Assembly: GCA_903903925.1 (NCBI GenBank)
Contig: CAIVAU010000183.1
Location: 81,782 to 145,781, forward strand
From: an uncultured cyanobacterium
GTDB lineage: Bacteria; Cyanobacteriota; Cyanobacteriia; Cyanobacteriales; Nostocaceae
DNA length: 64,000 bases
Reading direction: 5' to 3'
Shown here in pieces: positions 51,608-60,991 of the stretch. Positions within the stretch are counted from its first letter, which is position 1. Every line of letters begins with the position of its first letter. A program made the position numbers and the translations under genes. The notes beneath the pieces were generated by a model. That model saw only the letters and a program-made list of their open reading frames with translations. It had not been told where the DNA came from and made no database searches.

Positions 51608-53083
51608 TTATGGGGATTCCCCCTGATCTCTGCTCCCTCTTAACCCCAAAATAGTCACAGATTTATCCAATTTTCGATATCGTTCAACGACCTTAGAAAT
51701 TGCAGTAACAGCAGCATGATCCCAAACATGAGCTTGATGGAAGTCAATCACAACTCTTTCTACATCTTCACCATAGTTAAATAATTCCATAAAGTTGGCA
51801 ATAGAACCAAAAAATAGTTGTCCAGATATTGCATATTGTTTCGATCCGTCAGAGTTAAAGGATTGTACTGCTGTGATTTGGGCTACTTTCCAACTGAATA
51901 TTAAAGTACTCAGAATGACGCCAACCAGAACCCCTTTAGCCAGGTCATTAGTCCAGATGGCGATCGCCATTGTGAGAGGCATGATCATCAATTCATTCAA
52001 GGGTAGATTTCGTGAATATTTTAATGATTTCCAATCAAATGTTTCAAAAGCCACCATAATCATCACGCCGTTCAATGCTGGCATCGGTATCTGCTTAACT
52101 ATATCTCGAAAAACAAAGATCAGAATCAGCAAAAAAGCACCAGAAACAAAAGTCGATAAACGCCCTTTCCCCCCAGATCTAATATTAATAATCGATTGCC
52201 CAACCATCCCACAACCAGCCATCCCACCAAAAAACCCTGTGACGATGTTGGCAATACCTTGACCTTTAACTTCCCGATTTTTAGAACTTTTAGTATCTGT
52301 TAATTCATTAAGTAGTTCTGCCGTTAATAATGATTCTAACAGACCGACTATAGCCAATGTTAATGAGTAAGGCAAGATAATTAGAAAAGCTTCTAGGGAA
52401 AGGTCGATATGTGGTAAATGAAAAGATGGAAGCGTACCTGTAATATTTCCAATATCTCCTACTCTTCGTAGATGAAAATCTGTATTTATCGCCACAATAG
52501 TCATAACAATAATGGCAACTAGGGGTGATGGTAATATCTTTGTAAAACGAGGTAGGAGATAGACAATTACTAAGGTAGTCGCCACCATAATATACGTTGC
52601 TAAGGATTGTCCAGCAATTTGCCTCACCTGAGCCATAAAAATTAAGATGCCCAAAGCGTTGACAAAACCCGAAACAACTGATTGGGGAATGAAACTAAAA
52701 AATTTGCCTAGCTTAAATACTCCCATGAGGAATTGAATCATTCCTGTCAGGATTGTAGCTGCAAATAAATACTCAACTCCGTATTTTACTACCAATGTAG
52801 TCATCAGTAATGACATAGAACCCGTGGCGGCAGAAATCATTGCAGGTCTTCCACCAACTAGGGAAATCACAACTGCTATACAAAAAGAAGTATACAATGC
52901 TACCATTGGCTCTACTTTGGCGATCGCTGCAAAAGCCAAAGATTCAGGAATAAGCGCTAATGCCACAGTTATTCCTGCTAGAACGTCACCTTTGATGTTT
53001 GAAAAGTCTATGCTTTTCAAACTTTCTAAACTCAATTTTTTTCTGACTTTAATATGTATTTGTTTAGCTTTAATAAAAAGCAC
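51608..53083 (-). CDS. SulP-family anion transporter with STAS domain (bicarbonate or sulfate)
   Basis: A 491-residue membrane transporter. About residues 30-385 hold the SulP transport domain with 12 or so hydrophobic segments; family motifs are GDVLAGITVALALIPESLAF, GGRPAMISAATGSMSLLM and AGCGMVGQSIINIRSGGKGR. The STAS domain is at about 405-485 (YAISGQLFFGSIANFMELFN, VVIDFHQAHVWDHAAVTAIS). Cyanobacterial relatives include the sodium-dependent bicarbonate carrier BicA and sulfate carriers; the short STAS with VWDHAAV is of the BicA-like type, so bicarbonate uptake is the more likely job, which sequence alone cannot settle. The Fic gene lies 28 bases downstream in the same direction. Confidence 0.87.
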   Translation of the reverse strand: MLFIKAKQIHIKVRKKLSLESLKSIDFSNIKGDVLAGITVALALIPESLAFAAIAKVEPMVALYTSFCIAVVISLVGGRPAMISAATGSMSLLMTTLVVKYGVEYLFAATILTGMIQFLMGVFKLGKFFSFIPQSVVSGFVNALGILIFMAQVRQIAGQSLATYIMVATTLVIVYLLPRFTKILPSPLVAIIVMTIVAINTDFHLRRVGDIGNITGTLPSFHLPHIDLSLEAFLIILPYSLTLAIVGLLESLLTAELLNELTDTKSSKNREVKGQGIANIVTGFFGGMAGCGMVGQSIINIRSGGKGRLSTFVSGAFLLILIFVFRDIVKQIPMPALNGVMIMVAFETFDWKSLKYSRNLPLNELMIMPLTMAIAIWTNDLAKGVLVGVILSTLIFSWKVAQITAVQSFNSDGSKQYAISGQLFFGSIANFMELFNYGEDVERVVIDFHQAHVWDHAAVTAISKVVERYRKLDKSVTILGLRGSRDQGESP

Positions 53084-53822
53084 TTCTACCTCCTATTCAA
53101 TTCCTGCTAATTTCAGAATTTTACAATAATTAAGTATCCAATACCAGCCAGTATGATAAAATCAACACTTTATAATACTATAATGTGTTGTAATAATTCT
53201 ATTTAAATTATAAATTTGTCAGCCACCAGAAACCGAGTCTCTCTAGGACTGCTATAGTTAAACAGGACTTATGCAACTGGCAAAAAGCATAGGTAGGAAG
53301 GGCAAACACATGGGAGCATCCCAGTTTACGGACTCATCTCCAATGGCAGTGGTTTTATTTTTGTTAAATTGATTAAACGAGAAACGCCAAAATATGTATT
53401 GTCTCGCTTGTTCTACATTTTCAATCCAGGGAATGAATTATATACGGTTTTGAGTGTGTTGAAGCGTCTGGGTCAATTAGTGAGAAATGGCAGCTAGGAG
53501 AGCGTAAAAATTGTAGGTAGTGTAAGTGACGTGGACACTATCTACCAAAACTACGCGTATTTCAAAAATCAAAGATCTCTTCCCTAAGACGGAAGAAATA
53601 GCATGGCGAGCGGGATAAACTCCTTTAGGAAAAGCATCTTCTGTGTATCAAGACACATATATTCAATCGTAAGATTCTGGGTTTTGGGTCACCAGATGTT
53701 AATTGTAAAATCGTTCCTGTATTTGCCTGACCCAAGTTGTTGCAATAATTGAATAGACGGAATATTGACACCCACTGTCTGTCTAGCTTTTACCTTCAGA
53801 TATTAGTAAAACCACGATTCCA
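53084..53822. other. Long intergenic region with a gene remnant
   Basis: These 739 bases contain the restriction-subunit-like fragment at 53306-53497, preceded by AGGACTTATGCAACTGGCA, a word often found at transposon scars in cyanobacteria. I see no other gene. Confidence 0.55.
53306..53497 (+). pseudogene. C-terminal fragment resembling cyanobacterial restriction subunit R-like proteins
   Basis: The frame ends in a TAG and reads PVYGLISNGSGFIFVKLIKR, ETPKYVLSRLFYIFNPGNEL and YTVLSVLKRLGQLV. The V-Y-G-L-x-S/T-N-G-x-x-F-x-F-x-K-L pattern is that of the nuclease-like N-domain proteins annotated as restriction endonuclease subunit R in cyanobacteria. The first half is gone. It sits between an IS-scar-like word and the acyltransferase promoter region. 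Confidence 0.55.
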
Positions 53823-55589
53823 ATGAATCAATTCAAAGAATCCTCAACAACTAACTATGAAAAATCAAGTAGCCAGCGACTTCGTCTAGCTTACTTAGAT
53901 GGTATCCGTGGTTTGGCAGCTCTCTATGTAGTGCTAGTCCATAGTTGGGACTTTAATCCTAGTTTACAACCCGCCCTATTGTGGCTACCTGTGACAAAGT
54001 TCCTGAGATATGGAATTTTTGCAGTTGTCATTTTTATCGTTCTTTCCGGCTACTGTTTAATGCTGCCGATAGTTCGCTCTCAAAAAGGGTATTTTTCTGG
54101 AGGGCTGTTGAGTTTCTTTAAACGACGAATTCGACGAATTCTACCACCGTACTTTGCTGCAATACTGTTGTGTGTTTTGATAGGTATTTGCACACTGTGG
54201 CTAGAGCAAACGACTACTTTAGGTTGGAATGAAAGATTAAACGCTCTCAATGGATTGTTCTCGCCTAATTTTTCCTTTCATGATGTCCTTTTCTATGTTC
54301 TATTGATTCAAAATTTTGGCTTACATCTTAATAAGATTAATGGCCCAACGTGGACTGTTGCTGTAGAGTGGCAAATCTACTTTGTGTTTGCAATCTTGTT
54401 GATCCCAATATGGCGGCGTTTAGGCTTATGGTACACATTAGCAATTGCCTTCCTGATAGGATTAACACTTAACTATTTGATGGGAGATGAACTTTCTTTT
54501 CATGTCTGTCCTTGGTTTTTGGGTCTTTTTGCTTTAGGAATGGCAGCAGCAGAGATCAATTTTTCGCAAAAACCATCTTTGATGCAGATCAAAAACTCAT
54601 TACCATGGGGTGTGCTTGCTACTCTCTTTGCCAGCCTTGCCCTCTTCACTGAGTGGCTACGATTTGGGTTGATGAGAGGATTAGCACAATGGGTTGTCCA
54701 CTATTGTGTTGCCCTAGCAACAGCTTGTTTTTTAATTTACTGCACCAACTTTTTGATCAACGGCAAAGCACTTCCCCCAGTTCTACGACAATTGGAGTCA
54801 AGATGGGTGGTTTCACTGGGTGTATTCTCCTATAGCCTTTATATCACACACGCTCCTGTGGTTTGGCTGGTGTATCAATTTTTGCAGGAACAACAGTTGT
54901 CTCCTACAATGATGGCTACCAAATGGTTGCTGATTGCTGTGCCTTTGTCGCTACTCGTTGCCTACTTATTCCACAGAGTCTTTGAACGCCCCTTCATGTC
55001 CCACTTCTCTTTCAACCTTAAATCTCGCAGAGAAGAACACCCTGGTTTAGCAAAGTCTTTCGGGCATATGTTAATCGCCCAGAAGCAGATAGGCATGGAA
55101 GCTGGGCTGGAGGTCTTCCTTAAAAAGCTACTTGAGTGGCTACGAGAGTACATGTGTGTAGATACAGTCACACTCTTGCTACCTGTCAAAGACCAGCAAA
55201 ATCTGGCAGTGTATGCCACCCTTGGACTTGAGGAAGAAATTGTACAACAGATCCGTATTCCCATCGGGCAGGGTTTCGCCGGTCGAATTGCCGCCAGCAA
55301 TGAACCAATGATCGTTCATAATCTTCAGGAGGTAGATATCTTCAGCCCAATCCTGCGCCACAAGGGTTTGCGATCGCTCGTTGGTATCCCCCTATCCATT
55401 CAGCAGAGTGGGATAGGAGTCTTACACATCGGCGCGTTCAAGTCCCACAAGTTCACAGAACGCGATGTGCAGCAACTGCAACTCATTGCAAATCTCATTG
55501 GGTTTATGACAGCGGATACAAAAGTGTTCAATTTCACTTTAAGGTTGATACAAATAGGCAGCAGGAGGAAAGAATTAGCGATAGCCTAA
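53823..55589 (+). CDS. Membrane acyltransferase (acyltransferase-3 family) fused to a GAF domain
   Basis: A 588-residue fusion. Residues about 20-400 are an OafA/YrhL-type acyltransferase-3 with some ten membrane helices: RLAYLDGIRGLAALYVVLVH, the R-x10-H active-site region, IRRILPPYFAAILLCVLIGI and SLGVFSYSLYITHAPVVWLV. Such enzymes O-acetylate polysaccharides or lipids from a cytoplasmic acyl-CoA. Residues about 420-560 form a GAF sensor domain (VDTVTLLLPVKDQQNLAVYA, RIPIGQGFAGRIAASNEPMI, LRSLVGIPLSIQQSGIGVLH) with no chromophore Cys in the usual place. It is on the cytoplasmic side after the last helix. The reading frame is continuous, with no stop or shift at the join, so I take it as a real fusion in this sequence. 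Confidence 0.85.
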   Translation: MNQFKESSTTNYEKSSSQRLRLAYLDGIRGLAALYVVLVHSWDFNPSLQPALLWLPVTKFLRYGIFAVVIFIVLSGYCLMLPIVRSQKGYFSGGLLSFFKRRIRRILPPYFAAILLCVLIGICTLWLEQTTTLGWNERLNALNGLFSPNFSFHDVLFYVLLIQNFGLHLNKINGPTWTVAVEWQIYFVFAILLIPIWRRLGLWYTLAIAFLIGLTLNYLMGDELSFHVCPWFLGLFALGMAAAEINFSQKPSLMQIKNSLPWGVLATLFASLALFTEWLRFGLMRGLAQWVVHYCVALATACFLIYCTNFLINGKALPPVLRQLESRWVVSLGVFSYSLYITHAPVVWLVYQFLQEQQLSPTMMATKWLLIAVPLSLLVAYLFHRVFERPFMSHFSFNLKSRREEHPGLAKSFGHMLIAQKQIGMEAGLEVFLKKLLEWLREYMCVDTVTLLLPVKDQQNLAVYATLGLEEEIVQQIRIPIGQGFAGRIAASNEPMIVHNLQEVDIFSPILRHKGLRSLVGIPLSIQQSGIGVLHIGAFKSHKFTERDVQQLQLIANLIGFMTADTKVFNFTLRLIQIGSRRKELAIA

Positions 55590-55659
55590 TCGCTGGCTTT
55601 CTGCTAAACGCTCATCGCTATTAAATTGGAGCAAGGTCACAGTTGTTCGTCCTTCAGTT

Positions 55660-55695
55660 TAAGTAGGTGGGCGGGAAAATTTATAACTATGTAAC
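55660..55695. repeat. Second copy of the MITE-like terminal sequence
   Basis: TAAGTAGGTGGGCGGGAAAA followed by TTTATAACTATGTAAC matches the reverse complement of 42195-42232. It overlaps the 3' end of the DUF5615 gene and supplies its last codons. Confidence 0.75.
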
Positions 55696-56040
55696 GAAGG
55701 GAATGAAAAGAATCTGACCTTCGTATTCGTCTGGCTGACTGCAAAAAACGAACAAATATAAGTCATCAATGATCTGCCCGATTAGAGCTGTTGCAATCAC
55801 TTCAACAACTCCGGGCATAGGTAATCCATTTTTAATTCTCTCATACACATAGACGGTAATTGTTGCTACATCATGGGTAAGCAAAATTCGTTGTTCATTA
55901 GCTGCCCATTCCAAGATAGTCCGATCATTCGCATGAATTAAACCTACATCCTGGATACGAACAACATCTAACTTCGGTAACCGTCTAATTAAGCCTCGCA
56001 ATATCGAACCGTTGAAATTCTCATCAGTTAGTAAATGCAC
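55687..56040 (-). CDS. DUF5615 PIN-like toxin
   Basis: A 117-residue protein of the DUF5615/PIN-like nuclease family: MHLLTDENFNGSILRGLIRR (Asp6 and Glu7 of the acidic site), DVVRIQDVGL, RTILEWAANEQRILLTHDVA TI and a following hydrophobic helix with PMPGVVEV. The acidic residues Asp-Glu and the Thr-His-Asp are those expected for an RNase site. It is the toxin half of a pair with the DUF433 gene, which precedes it by seven bases in the same transcript. Its last residues (IPFVT) and stop lie in a dispersed repeat, so the C-terminus may have been changed by its insertion. Confidence 0.82.
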   Translation of the reverse strand: MHLLTDENFNGSILRGLIRRLPKLDVVRIQDVGLIHANDRTILEWAANEQRILLTHDVATITVYVYERIKNGLPMPGVVEVIATALIGQIIDDLYLFVFCSQPDEYEGQILFIPFVT

Positions 56041-56047
56041 GCTTCTG

Positions 56048-56389
56048 TTAGTTCTCCTTGAGGCTCAAACGATCAAGCAAGCGCTGCCTAAGATTGGCTA
56101 AGTTATACTGCTGAACAAATTCACTGCGTTGTTGCTCTTGTTTTCGGTGACGTTGCTCTAAGTAGCTATCAATTTGCTGAGGATGACTAAGGTAGTAAGC
56201 GATCGCCGAGTATATTTCTTCTAAATGAAGAATAGAATACTGAACCGCAATTTCTTCAGGTGTAGAGCCACTATGATACGCTGCTAAAAGGCTATCGAGG
56301 GTAACGCGACTCTGACCAATGCGGATACCCCCAGCTTCATCCCAGCGAAATGGTGGAGCAGAAACTTCAAATTCGACTTGAATACTCAT
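56048..56389 (-). CDS. DUF433 antitoxin
   Basis: A 113-residue protein of the DUF433 (Vap-type helix-turn-helix) family: GIRIGQSRVTLDSLLAAYHS GSTPEEIAVQYSILHLEEIY SAIAYYL is the conserved core, a DNA-binding fold. The C-terminal 35 residues are a Gln/Arg-rich helix that should embrace the toxin. Gene order antitoxin-toxin with a seven-base gap is usual for DUF433/DUF5615 pairs. Self-regulation of the promoter just upstream (56390-56598) is expected for such pairs. Confidence 0.85.
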   Translation of the reverse strand: MSIQVEFEVSAPPFRWDEAGGIRIGQSRVTLDSLLAAYHSGSTPEEIAVQYSILHLEEIYSAIAYYLSHPQQIDSYLEQRHRKQEQQRSEFVQQYNLANLRQRLLDRLSLKEN

Positions 56390-56598
56390 AGGGCTATTCT
56401 CAGAACAGTTGTATTATTCTATCGCTACCGAACCTCACTTTGATATCATTAAATAACCGTGTTATTACGTAGTTATTTACGGCTAAATCTGGGCACAATA
56501 AATCACGAGCAACAATACCAGCTAACCTTCTTAACCAATATATGAATAGTTGACTCTGAGGTGCTGGTTAATACACCTTTAAATAACTATTGTAGAGT

Positions 56599-58128
56599 AT
56601 GTTGGCTAGAGTCTGGAGCGCATCAATTGTGGGCATTGACGCCGTCAAGGTAGGCGTAGAAGTCGATGTGTCTGGGGGTTTGCCTGGAATTGTTGTTTTG
56701 GGACTTCCAGATTCAGCCATTCAGGAATCTCGGGAACGGGTAAAAGCAACTTTGAAAAACGCTGGTTTTGCCTTTCCCATCAAGAAGATTGTGATTAACC
56801 TGACGCCAGCAGATTTACGCAAAGAAGGGCCATGCTTTGATCTACCTATTAGTATAGGCATCTTAGCAGCCTCTGGACAAGTCAGTGGTGAGTTGTTAGG
56901 AGATTATTTATTTTTAGGGGAAGTTTCACTTGATGGTACATTGCTTGCAGTAGCTGGTGTGTTGCCGATCGCCGCAACTGCTCAACAAATGGGAATTACA
57001 GGTTTAGTCGTCCCTTTTGAAAATGCAGAAGAAGCCTCTGTAGTAGAAGGATTGGCGGTTTATGCTTACAAAAATCTGTCTGATGTCGCTGATTTTTTAA
57101 ATTATCCAGAACGTTACAAACCTGTTTCACCTGTCTTGAGGTTCAATACCACATCAAGACAAGAAAATCAAGCAGATCTAAAAGATGTGAAAGGACAGAC
57201 TCATGCTCGTCGTGCGTTGGAAATTGCTGCGGCTGGTGGGCATAATTTAGTCTTTGTCGGACCGCCTGGTAGTGGTAAGACAATGCTGGCGCGACGCCTA
57301 CCTGGAATTTTACCGCCATTGTCGTTTCCCGAAGCCCTAGAAGTGACCCGGATTCATTCGGTAGCTGGTTTGTTGAAAAATCGAGGGTCATTGGTCAGCG
57401 ACCGCCCCTTCCGCAGTCCCCATCACTCGGCTTCTGGCCCTTCTCTCGTCGGCGGTGGTAACTTTCCCCGTCCTGGAGAAATTTCCTTAGCTCACCGAGG
57501 TATCCTTTTTTTGGACGAGTTAACAGAGTTTAAACGAGATGTGTTGGAATTTCTGCGTCAGCCACTAGAAGATGGTTACGTAACAATCTCTCGTGCTAGA
57601 CAATCAGTCATATTTCCATCTCAATTCACGTTGGTTGCCAGCACAAATCCCTGTCGTTGCGGTTATTACGGGGATACCATCCAAAACTGTACCTGCTCAC
57701 CGAGGCAAAGAGAACAGTACTGGGCGAAACTTTCCGGTCCTTTAATGGACAGAATTGACTTGCAAGTCGCAGTGAATCGTCTAAAAGCCGAAGAGATTAC
57801 CCAACAACCGACAGGAGAATCATCAGCATCTGTTCGAGAAAGGGTGCAACGAACACGTGATCTTGCATATGACAGATTTAAAAATGAAGCCAATCTATCT
57901 TGCAACGCACAAATGCAAAGCCGGCATCTTCAAAAATGGTGCAAATTGGATGATCACAGTCGTAATTTGTTGGAAGGAGCAATCAGAAAACTGAGCTTAT
58001 CGGCAAGGGCAAGCGATCGCATTCTCAAAGTCGCACGTACCATTGCCGATTTAACCGGAGATGATGACCTGAAAATCCACCACGTTGCTGAAGCCATTCA
58101 GTATCGTACTATCGATAGAATGCAGTAG
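56599..58128 (+). CDS. YifB/ComM family Mg-chelatase-like AAA+ ATPase
   Basis: A 509-residue hexameric AAA+ protein. The N-terminal Lon-protease-like fold (about 1-165, VDVSGGLPGIVVLGLPDSAI) precedes an AAA+ module with Walker A FVGPPGSGKTMLARRLPGIL, RPFRSPHHSASGPSLVGGG, Walker B GILFLDELTEF and sensor ASTNPCRCGYYGD, where the Cys cluster (CRCGYYG...CTCSPRQ) probably binds zinc. In Haemophilus ComM is a helicase that drives branch migration during natural transformation; the same role in DNA uptake is likely here, as many cyanobacteria are transformable. It is single, with repeats directly after the stop. Confidence 0.92.
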   Translation: MLARVWSASIVGIDAVKVGVEVDVSGGLPGIVVLGLPDSAIQESRERVKATLKNAGFAFPIKKIVINLTPADLRKEGPCFDLPISIGILAASGQVSGELLGDYLFLGEVSLDGTLLAVAGVLPIAATAQQMGITGLVVPFENAEEASVVEGLAVYAYKNLSDVADFLNYPERYKPVSPVLRFNTTSRQENQADLKDVKGQTHARRALEIAAAGGHNLVFVGPPGSGKTMLARRLPGILPPLSFPEALEVTRIHSVAGLLKNRGSLVSDRPFRSPHHSASGPSLVGGGNFPRPGEISLAHRGILFLDELTEFKRDVLEFLRQPLEDGYVTISRARQSVIFPSQFTLVASTNPCRCGYYGDTIQNCTCSPRQREQYWAKLSGPLMDRIDLQVAVNRLKAEEITQQPTGESSASVRERVQRTRDLAYDRFKNEANLSCNAQMQSRHLQKWCKLDDHSRNLLEGAIRKLSLSARASDRILKVARTIADLTGDDDLKIHHVAEAIQYRTIDRMQ

Positions 58129-58129
58129 G

Positions 58130-58243
<114 letters not shown>

Positions 58244-58247
58244 AATA

Positions 58248-58288
58248 AGAACCCCCTCACCGCTTTTGTCCATCGGTAAGGGGGTTCT
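58248..58288 (+). terminator. Strong stem-loop terminator after the YifB gene
   Basis: AGAACCCCCTCACCG pairs with CGGTAAGGGGGTTCT (one mismatch) across an 11-base loop, 120 bases past the yifB-like stop. The rest of the gap to 58496 is A/T-rich promoter DNA. Confidence 0.8.
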
Positions 58289-58496
58289 GGCTTTCGTTGT
58301 CTATAGAGCTTCTGTATATATGCCCTCATTCTAAAAATTATTGATGACTTTGCCAACTCTATTTATCAGGTTTTACTTGATTTTTATAACTTTTTTATCA
58401 TTTCTTTATAATGAAAGATTAAGATACCAATGGGATATGTAACGATGTCAGTATATCCTTGATAAAACTGTCAACTTTTGAACATTTCTAAAGAAT

Positions 58497-59063
58497 ATGA
58501 ACCTTAAGATTTTTGCTACCGTTTTCTTGTTGTTTTGTTTTGGGTTTACCAAGCAGGCTTTTGCACTTAATCAGCACGACTTGGAACAGTTGAAGGCAAC
58601 GAAAACCTGTATCCGGTGTGATTTGAGTAGTGGCGACTTAAGTAGATTGGATCTGAGTGGAGCAAATTTGCGAGAGGCGAATTTAAGTAGAACTAATTTA
58701 TCTCTGGCTAATCTTTCAAATGCGGATCTCACTAATGCAAATTTATCGTCAGCAGTATTAAATGCTACAAACTTAAATAATGCTTCTCTGACAGGTGCAA
58801 ATCTGACAGCAGCTTCGTTACAAAATGCCGACCTGACCTTTGCTGGTTTGATCGGTGCCAATTTGCAAGGCGCTAACCTCACGGGGGCTAAATTGCTGCT
58901 GACCAATTTCAGAGGCGCAAACTTCCAACTGACAATACTGCCCACTGGTGTTGTCACTTCTAACAAATCCTATGGATGGGCGCTAGAACACCCAAGTCGT
59001 ACGGACTGTAACAACTTCAACACAGAAAAAAATATTGCAGGCACCACTTGCTCTGGAGAATGA
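58497..59063 (+). CDS. Exported pentapeptide-repeat protein
   Basis: A 188-residue protein with a signal peptide (IFATVFLLFCFGFTKQAFA, probable cut after FALN) and about 20 pentapeptide repeats from residue 45 to 140 (LSSGDLSRLDLSGANLREAN, LSRTNLSLANLSNADLTNAN and so on). The mature start has a CIRC pair (TKTCIRCDLSS) and the tail another two Cys (TDCNNF, TTCSGE), as expected for disulfides outside the cytoplasm. Its plan, Cys pairs flanking a repeat rod, differs slightly from the gene at 20313 but points to the same class of periplasmic or lumenal proteins of unknown role. Confidence 0.82.
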   Translation: MNLKIFATVFLLFCFGFTKQAFALNQHDLEQLKATKTCIRCDLSSGDLSRLDLSGANLREANLSRTNLSLANLSNADLTNANLSSAVLNATNLNNASLTGANLTAASLQNADLTFAGLIGANLQGANLTGAKLLLTNFRGANFQLTILPTGVVTSNKSYGWALEHPSRTDCNNFNTEKNIAGTTCSGE

Positions 59064-59272
59064 GAAATTTAAAGGGTGTAGGATTTAGGGAGTGGGGAGT
59101 GGGGAGTGGGGTGTAGGGTGTAGGTTGTAGAGACCCAACCTGACGTAGGATTGGAACAATGACGCGCTCATTCGAGAGTACTGCGCGTCTCGAAATACAT
59201 CTTTTTTTCTTAGTGGACGCTACTCCCGACTCCCCACTCCCTTTTTTTGTTAGCTTAAATTTTTATTGATCA

Positions 59273-60454
59273 ATGCTGACTCTAATTAAAGACCTAACAA
59301 CAAAACTCGCGCCACGCTTAATTGAAATTCGCCGTCACATTCATTCTCACCCAGAGTTGAGCGGTGAGGAGTACCAAACTGCTGCCTTTGTTGCTGGCGT
59401 ATTGTCTTCAAGTGGTCTTCATGTACAGGAGGGAGTGGGTAAAACTGGTGTGATTGGAGAACTACAAGGGACTGGTAACGATGAGCGAATTTTGGCAATT
59501 CGCACTGATATGGATGCTTTGCCAATCCAAGAACGCACTCGTTTAGACTTCATTTCTCGCACACAAGGTGTCATGCACGCTTGCGGTCACGATATCCACA
59601 CGACGGTGGGCTTAGGAACGGCAATGGTACTGGCACAAATGGCAGATGAGTTGCCTGGGAAGGTACGGTTTTTATTTCAAGCAGCAGAGGAAATTGCCCA
59701 AGGTGCTTCTTGGATGGTGAAAGATGGGGCGATGGAAAATGTTTCCGCCATATTAGGTCTTCATGTTTTTCCCTCTATACCTGCTGGTTCAATTGGTTTG
59801 CGCTACGGGGCATTGACAGCAGCAGCTGATGATTTAGAGATCATGATTCTGGGAGAATCTGGGCATGGTGCCCGTCCTTATGAGGCAATTGATGCGATCT
59901 GGATTGCTTCACAAGTTATTACCACACTACAACAAGCTATTAGCCGGACACAGAATCCCTTACGTCCAATAGTACTCAGCATAGGGCAGATTAATGGTGG
60001 CAGAGCACCGAATGTGATTGCCGATCAAGTACGATTGCGGGGAACAGTGCGATCGCTTCATCCTGAAACTCGTGCCCAGCTACCAAATTGGATCGAAAAC
60101 ATCGTCGCCAACGTCTGCAATTCCTACGGCGCGAAATATCAAGTTGATTATCATCTCGGTGTGCCTAGCGTCCAAAATGATTATTCATTGACACAGTTAT
60201 TACAGGGAGCAGCAGAAGAAGCTTGGGGTAGCGATCGCATCCAAGTCTTACCCGAACCCTCCCTTGGCGCTGAAGATTTCTCCGTTTATTTAGAACACGC
60301 CCCTGGTTCCATGTTTCGCTTGGGCGTAGGCTTCAAAGATAGAGTCACCAATTACCCGCTGCACCATCCTCAATTTGAAGTCGATGAATCTGCTATTGTC
60401 ACTGGGGTTGTAACTCTTGCTAATACTGTGTATAAATATTGGCAACAATCTTAA
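59273..60454 (+). CDS. M20-family amidohydrolase (hippurate/aminoacylase type)
   Basis: A 393-residue metal-dependent amidohydrolase. Metal-binding and catalytic segments are IRRHIHSHPELSGEEYQTAA, RTDMDALPIQE, MHACGHDIHTTVGLGTAMVL, FLFQAAEEIAQGASWMVKDG and, after the lid domain (about 185-300), LGAEDFSVYLEHAPGSMFRL. The Cys in HACGHD replaces the bridging Asp as in hippurate hydrolase, IAA-amino-acid hydrolase and related enzymes that split N-acyl amino acids. It is cytoplasmic with no partner gene nearby. Which N-acyl amino acid is cut is not predictable. Confidence 0.9.
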   Translation: MLTLIKDLTTKLAPRLIEIRRHIHSHPELSGEEYQTAAFVAGVLSSSGLHVQEGVGKTGVIGELQGTGNDERILAIRTDMDALPIQERTRLDFISRTQGVMHACGHDIHTTVGLGTAMVLAQMADELPGKVRFLFQAAEEIAQGASWMVKDGAMENVSAILGLHVFPSIPAGSIGLRYGALTAAADDLEIMILGESGHGARPYEAIDAIWIASQVITTLQQAISRTQNPLRPIVLSIGQINGGRAPNVIADQVRLRGTVRSLHPETRAQLPNWIENIVANVCNSYGAKYQVDYHLGVPSVQNDYSLTQLLQGAAEEAWGSDRIQVLPEPSLGAEDFSVYLEHAPGSMFRLGVGFKDRVTNYPLHHPQFEVDESAIVTGVVTLANTVYKYWQQS

Positions 60455-60485
60455 ATACCTAAGACCATCCCTTTCATTGAAAGGG

Positions 60486-60595
60486 CTAGTGGTTCGTGTC
60501 ATTAATTTTGATGGGTAGTGCGAGCCGGAAAGCTCGCTTCGTGAGCGAGACGCTCACACTACGAACCCTTCAAAATTAATGACACAGAGCACTAG
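60486..60595. mobile_element. 110-base palindromic element (MITE-like)
   Basis: The ends CTAGTG/CACTAG and a perfect 16-base arm pair GTGTCATTAATTTTGA / TCAAAATTAATGACAC enclose a second G/C-rich hairpin (GAGCC...GCTCG, GTGAGCGAGACGCTCAC). It encodes nothing. It lies 30 bases past the amidohydrolase stop. Confidence 0.7.
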
Positions 60596-60991
60596 TAGTC
60601 CATGTCATTTGTCTAACAAACATGATTTCAGTGGACTGGGCGTGACCCGTGCATGAATTCTCTCAAATCCTGAAGGGTGGGCTAAGTCTCGGATTTTGAC
60701 CTAGTGGTAGATGATCGGCTTTGCTGCTGGGCTTTGTGCGCTCAACCAAGGAGTACTGCTGAAAGGCGATCGCAGTGCGCAGTGCGTAGTATTTTTGTTG
60801 GGAGTTGTGTGGGTTAATAATTGCCATTTGAACCTGAAATCTGTACCCCTTGCCCAACAAGGATTTCTGGATTCCGAGCAATTTCATTCACCAATATTGA
60901 CCCTAAGTCTGTAAACTATAACATGTATTCAATTTATTGACAGTTTTTTTTAGAAATCATCCCAGAGAAAAATTTTTTGAAGTGGAGATTT
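60596..60991. other. Intergenic upstream of the adhesin gene
   Basis: Another CATGTCATTTGTC word resembles the end of the palindromic element. Two overlapping short frames (60663-60887 minus, 60711-60911 plus) have no recognisable protein. The last 70 bases should hold the adhesin promoter; AGTGGAGAT is a fair ribosome site seven bases before its ATG. Confidence 0.5.

Noticed and set aside
60663..60911. Overlapping short frames on both strands upstream of the adhesin
   Set aside because: No ribosome site, no recognisable protein and mutual overlap; read as non-coding promoter region.
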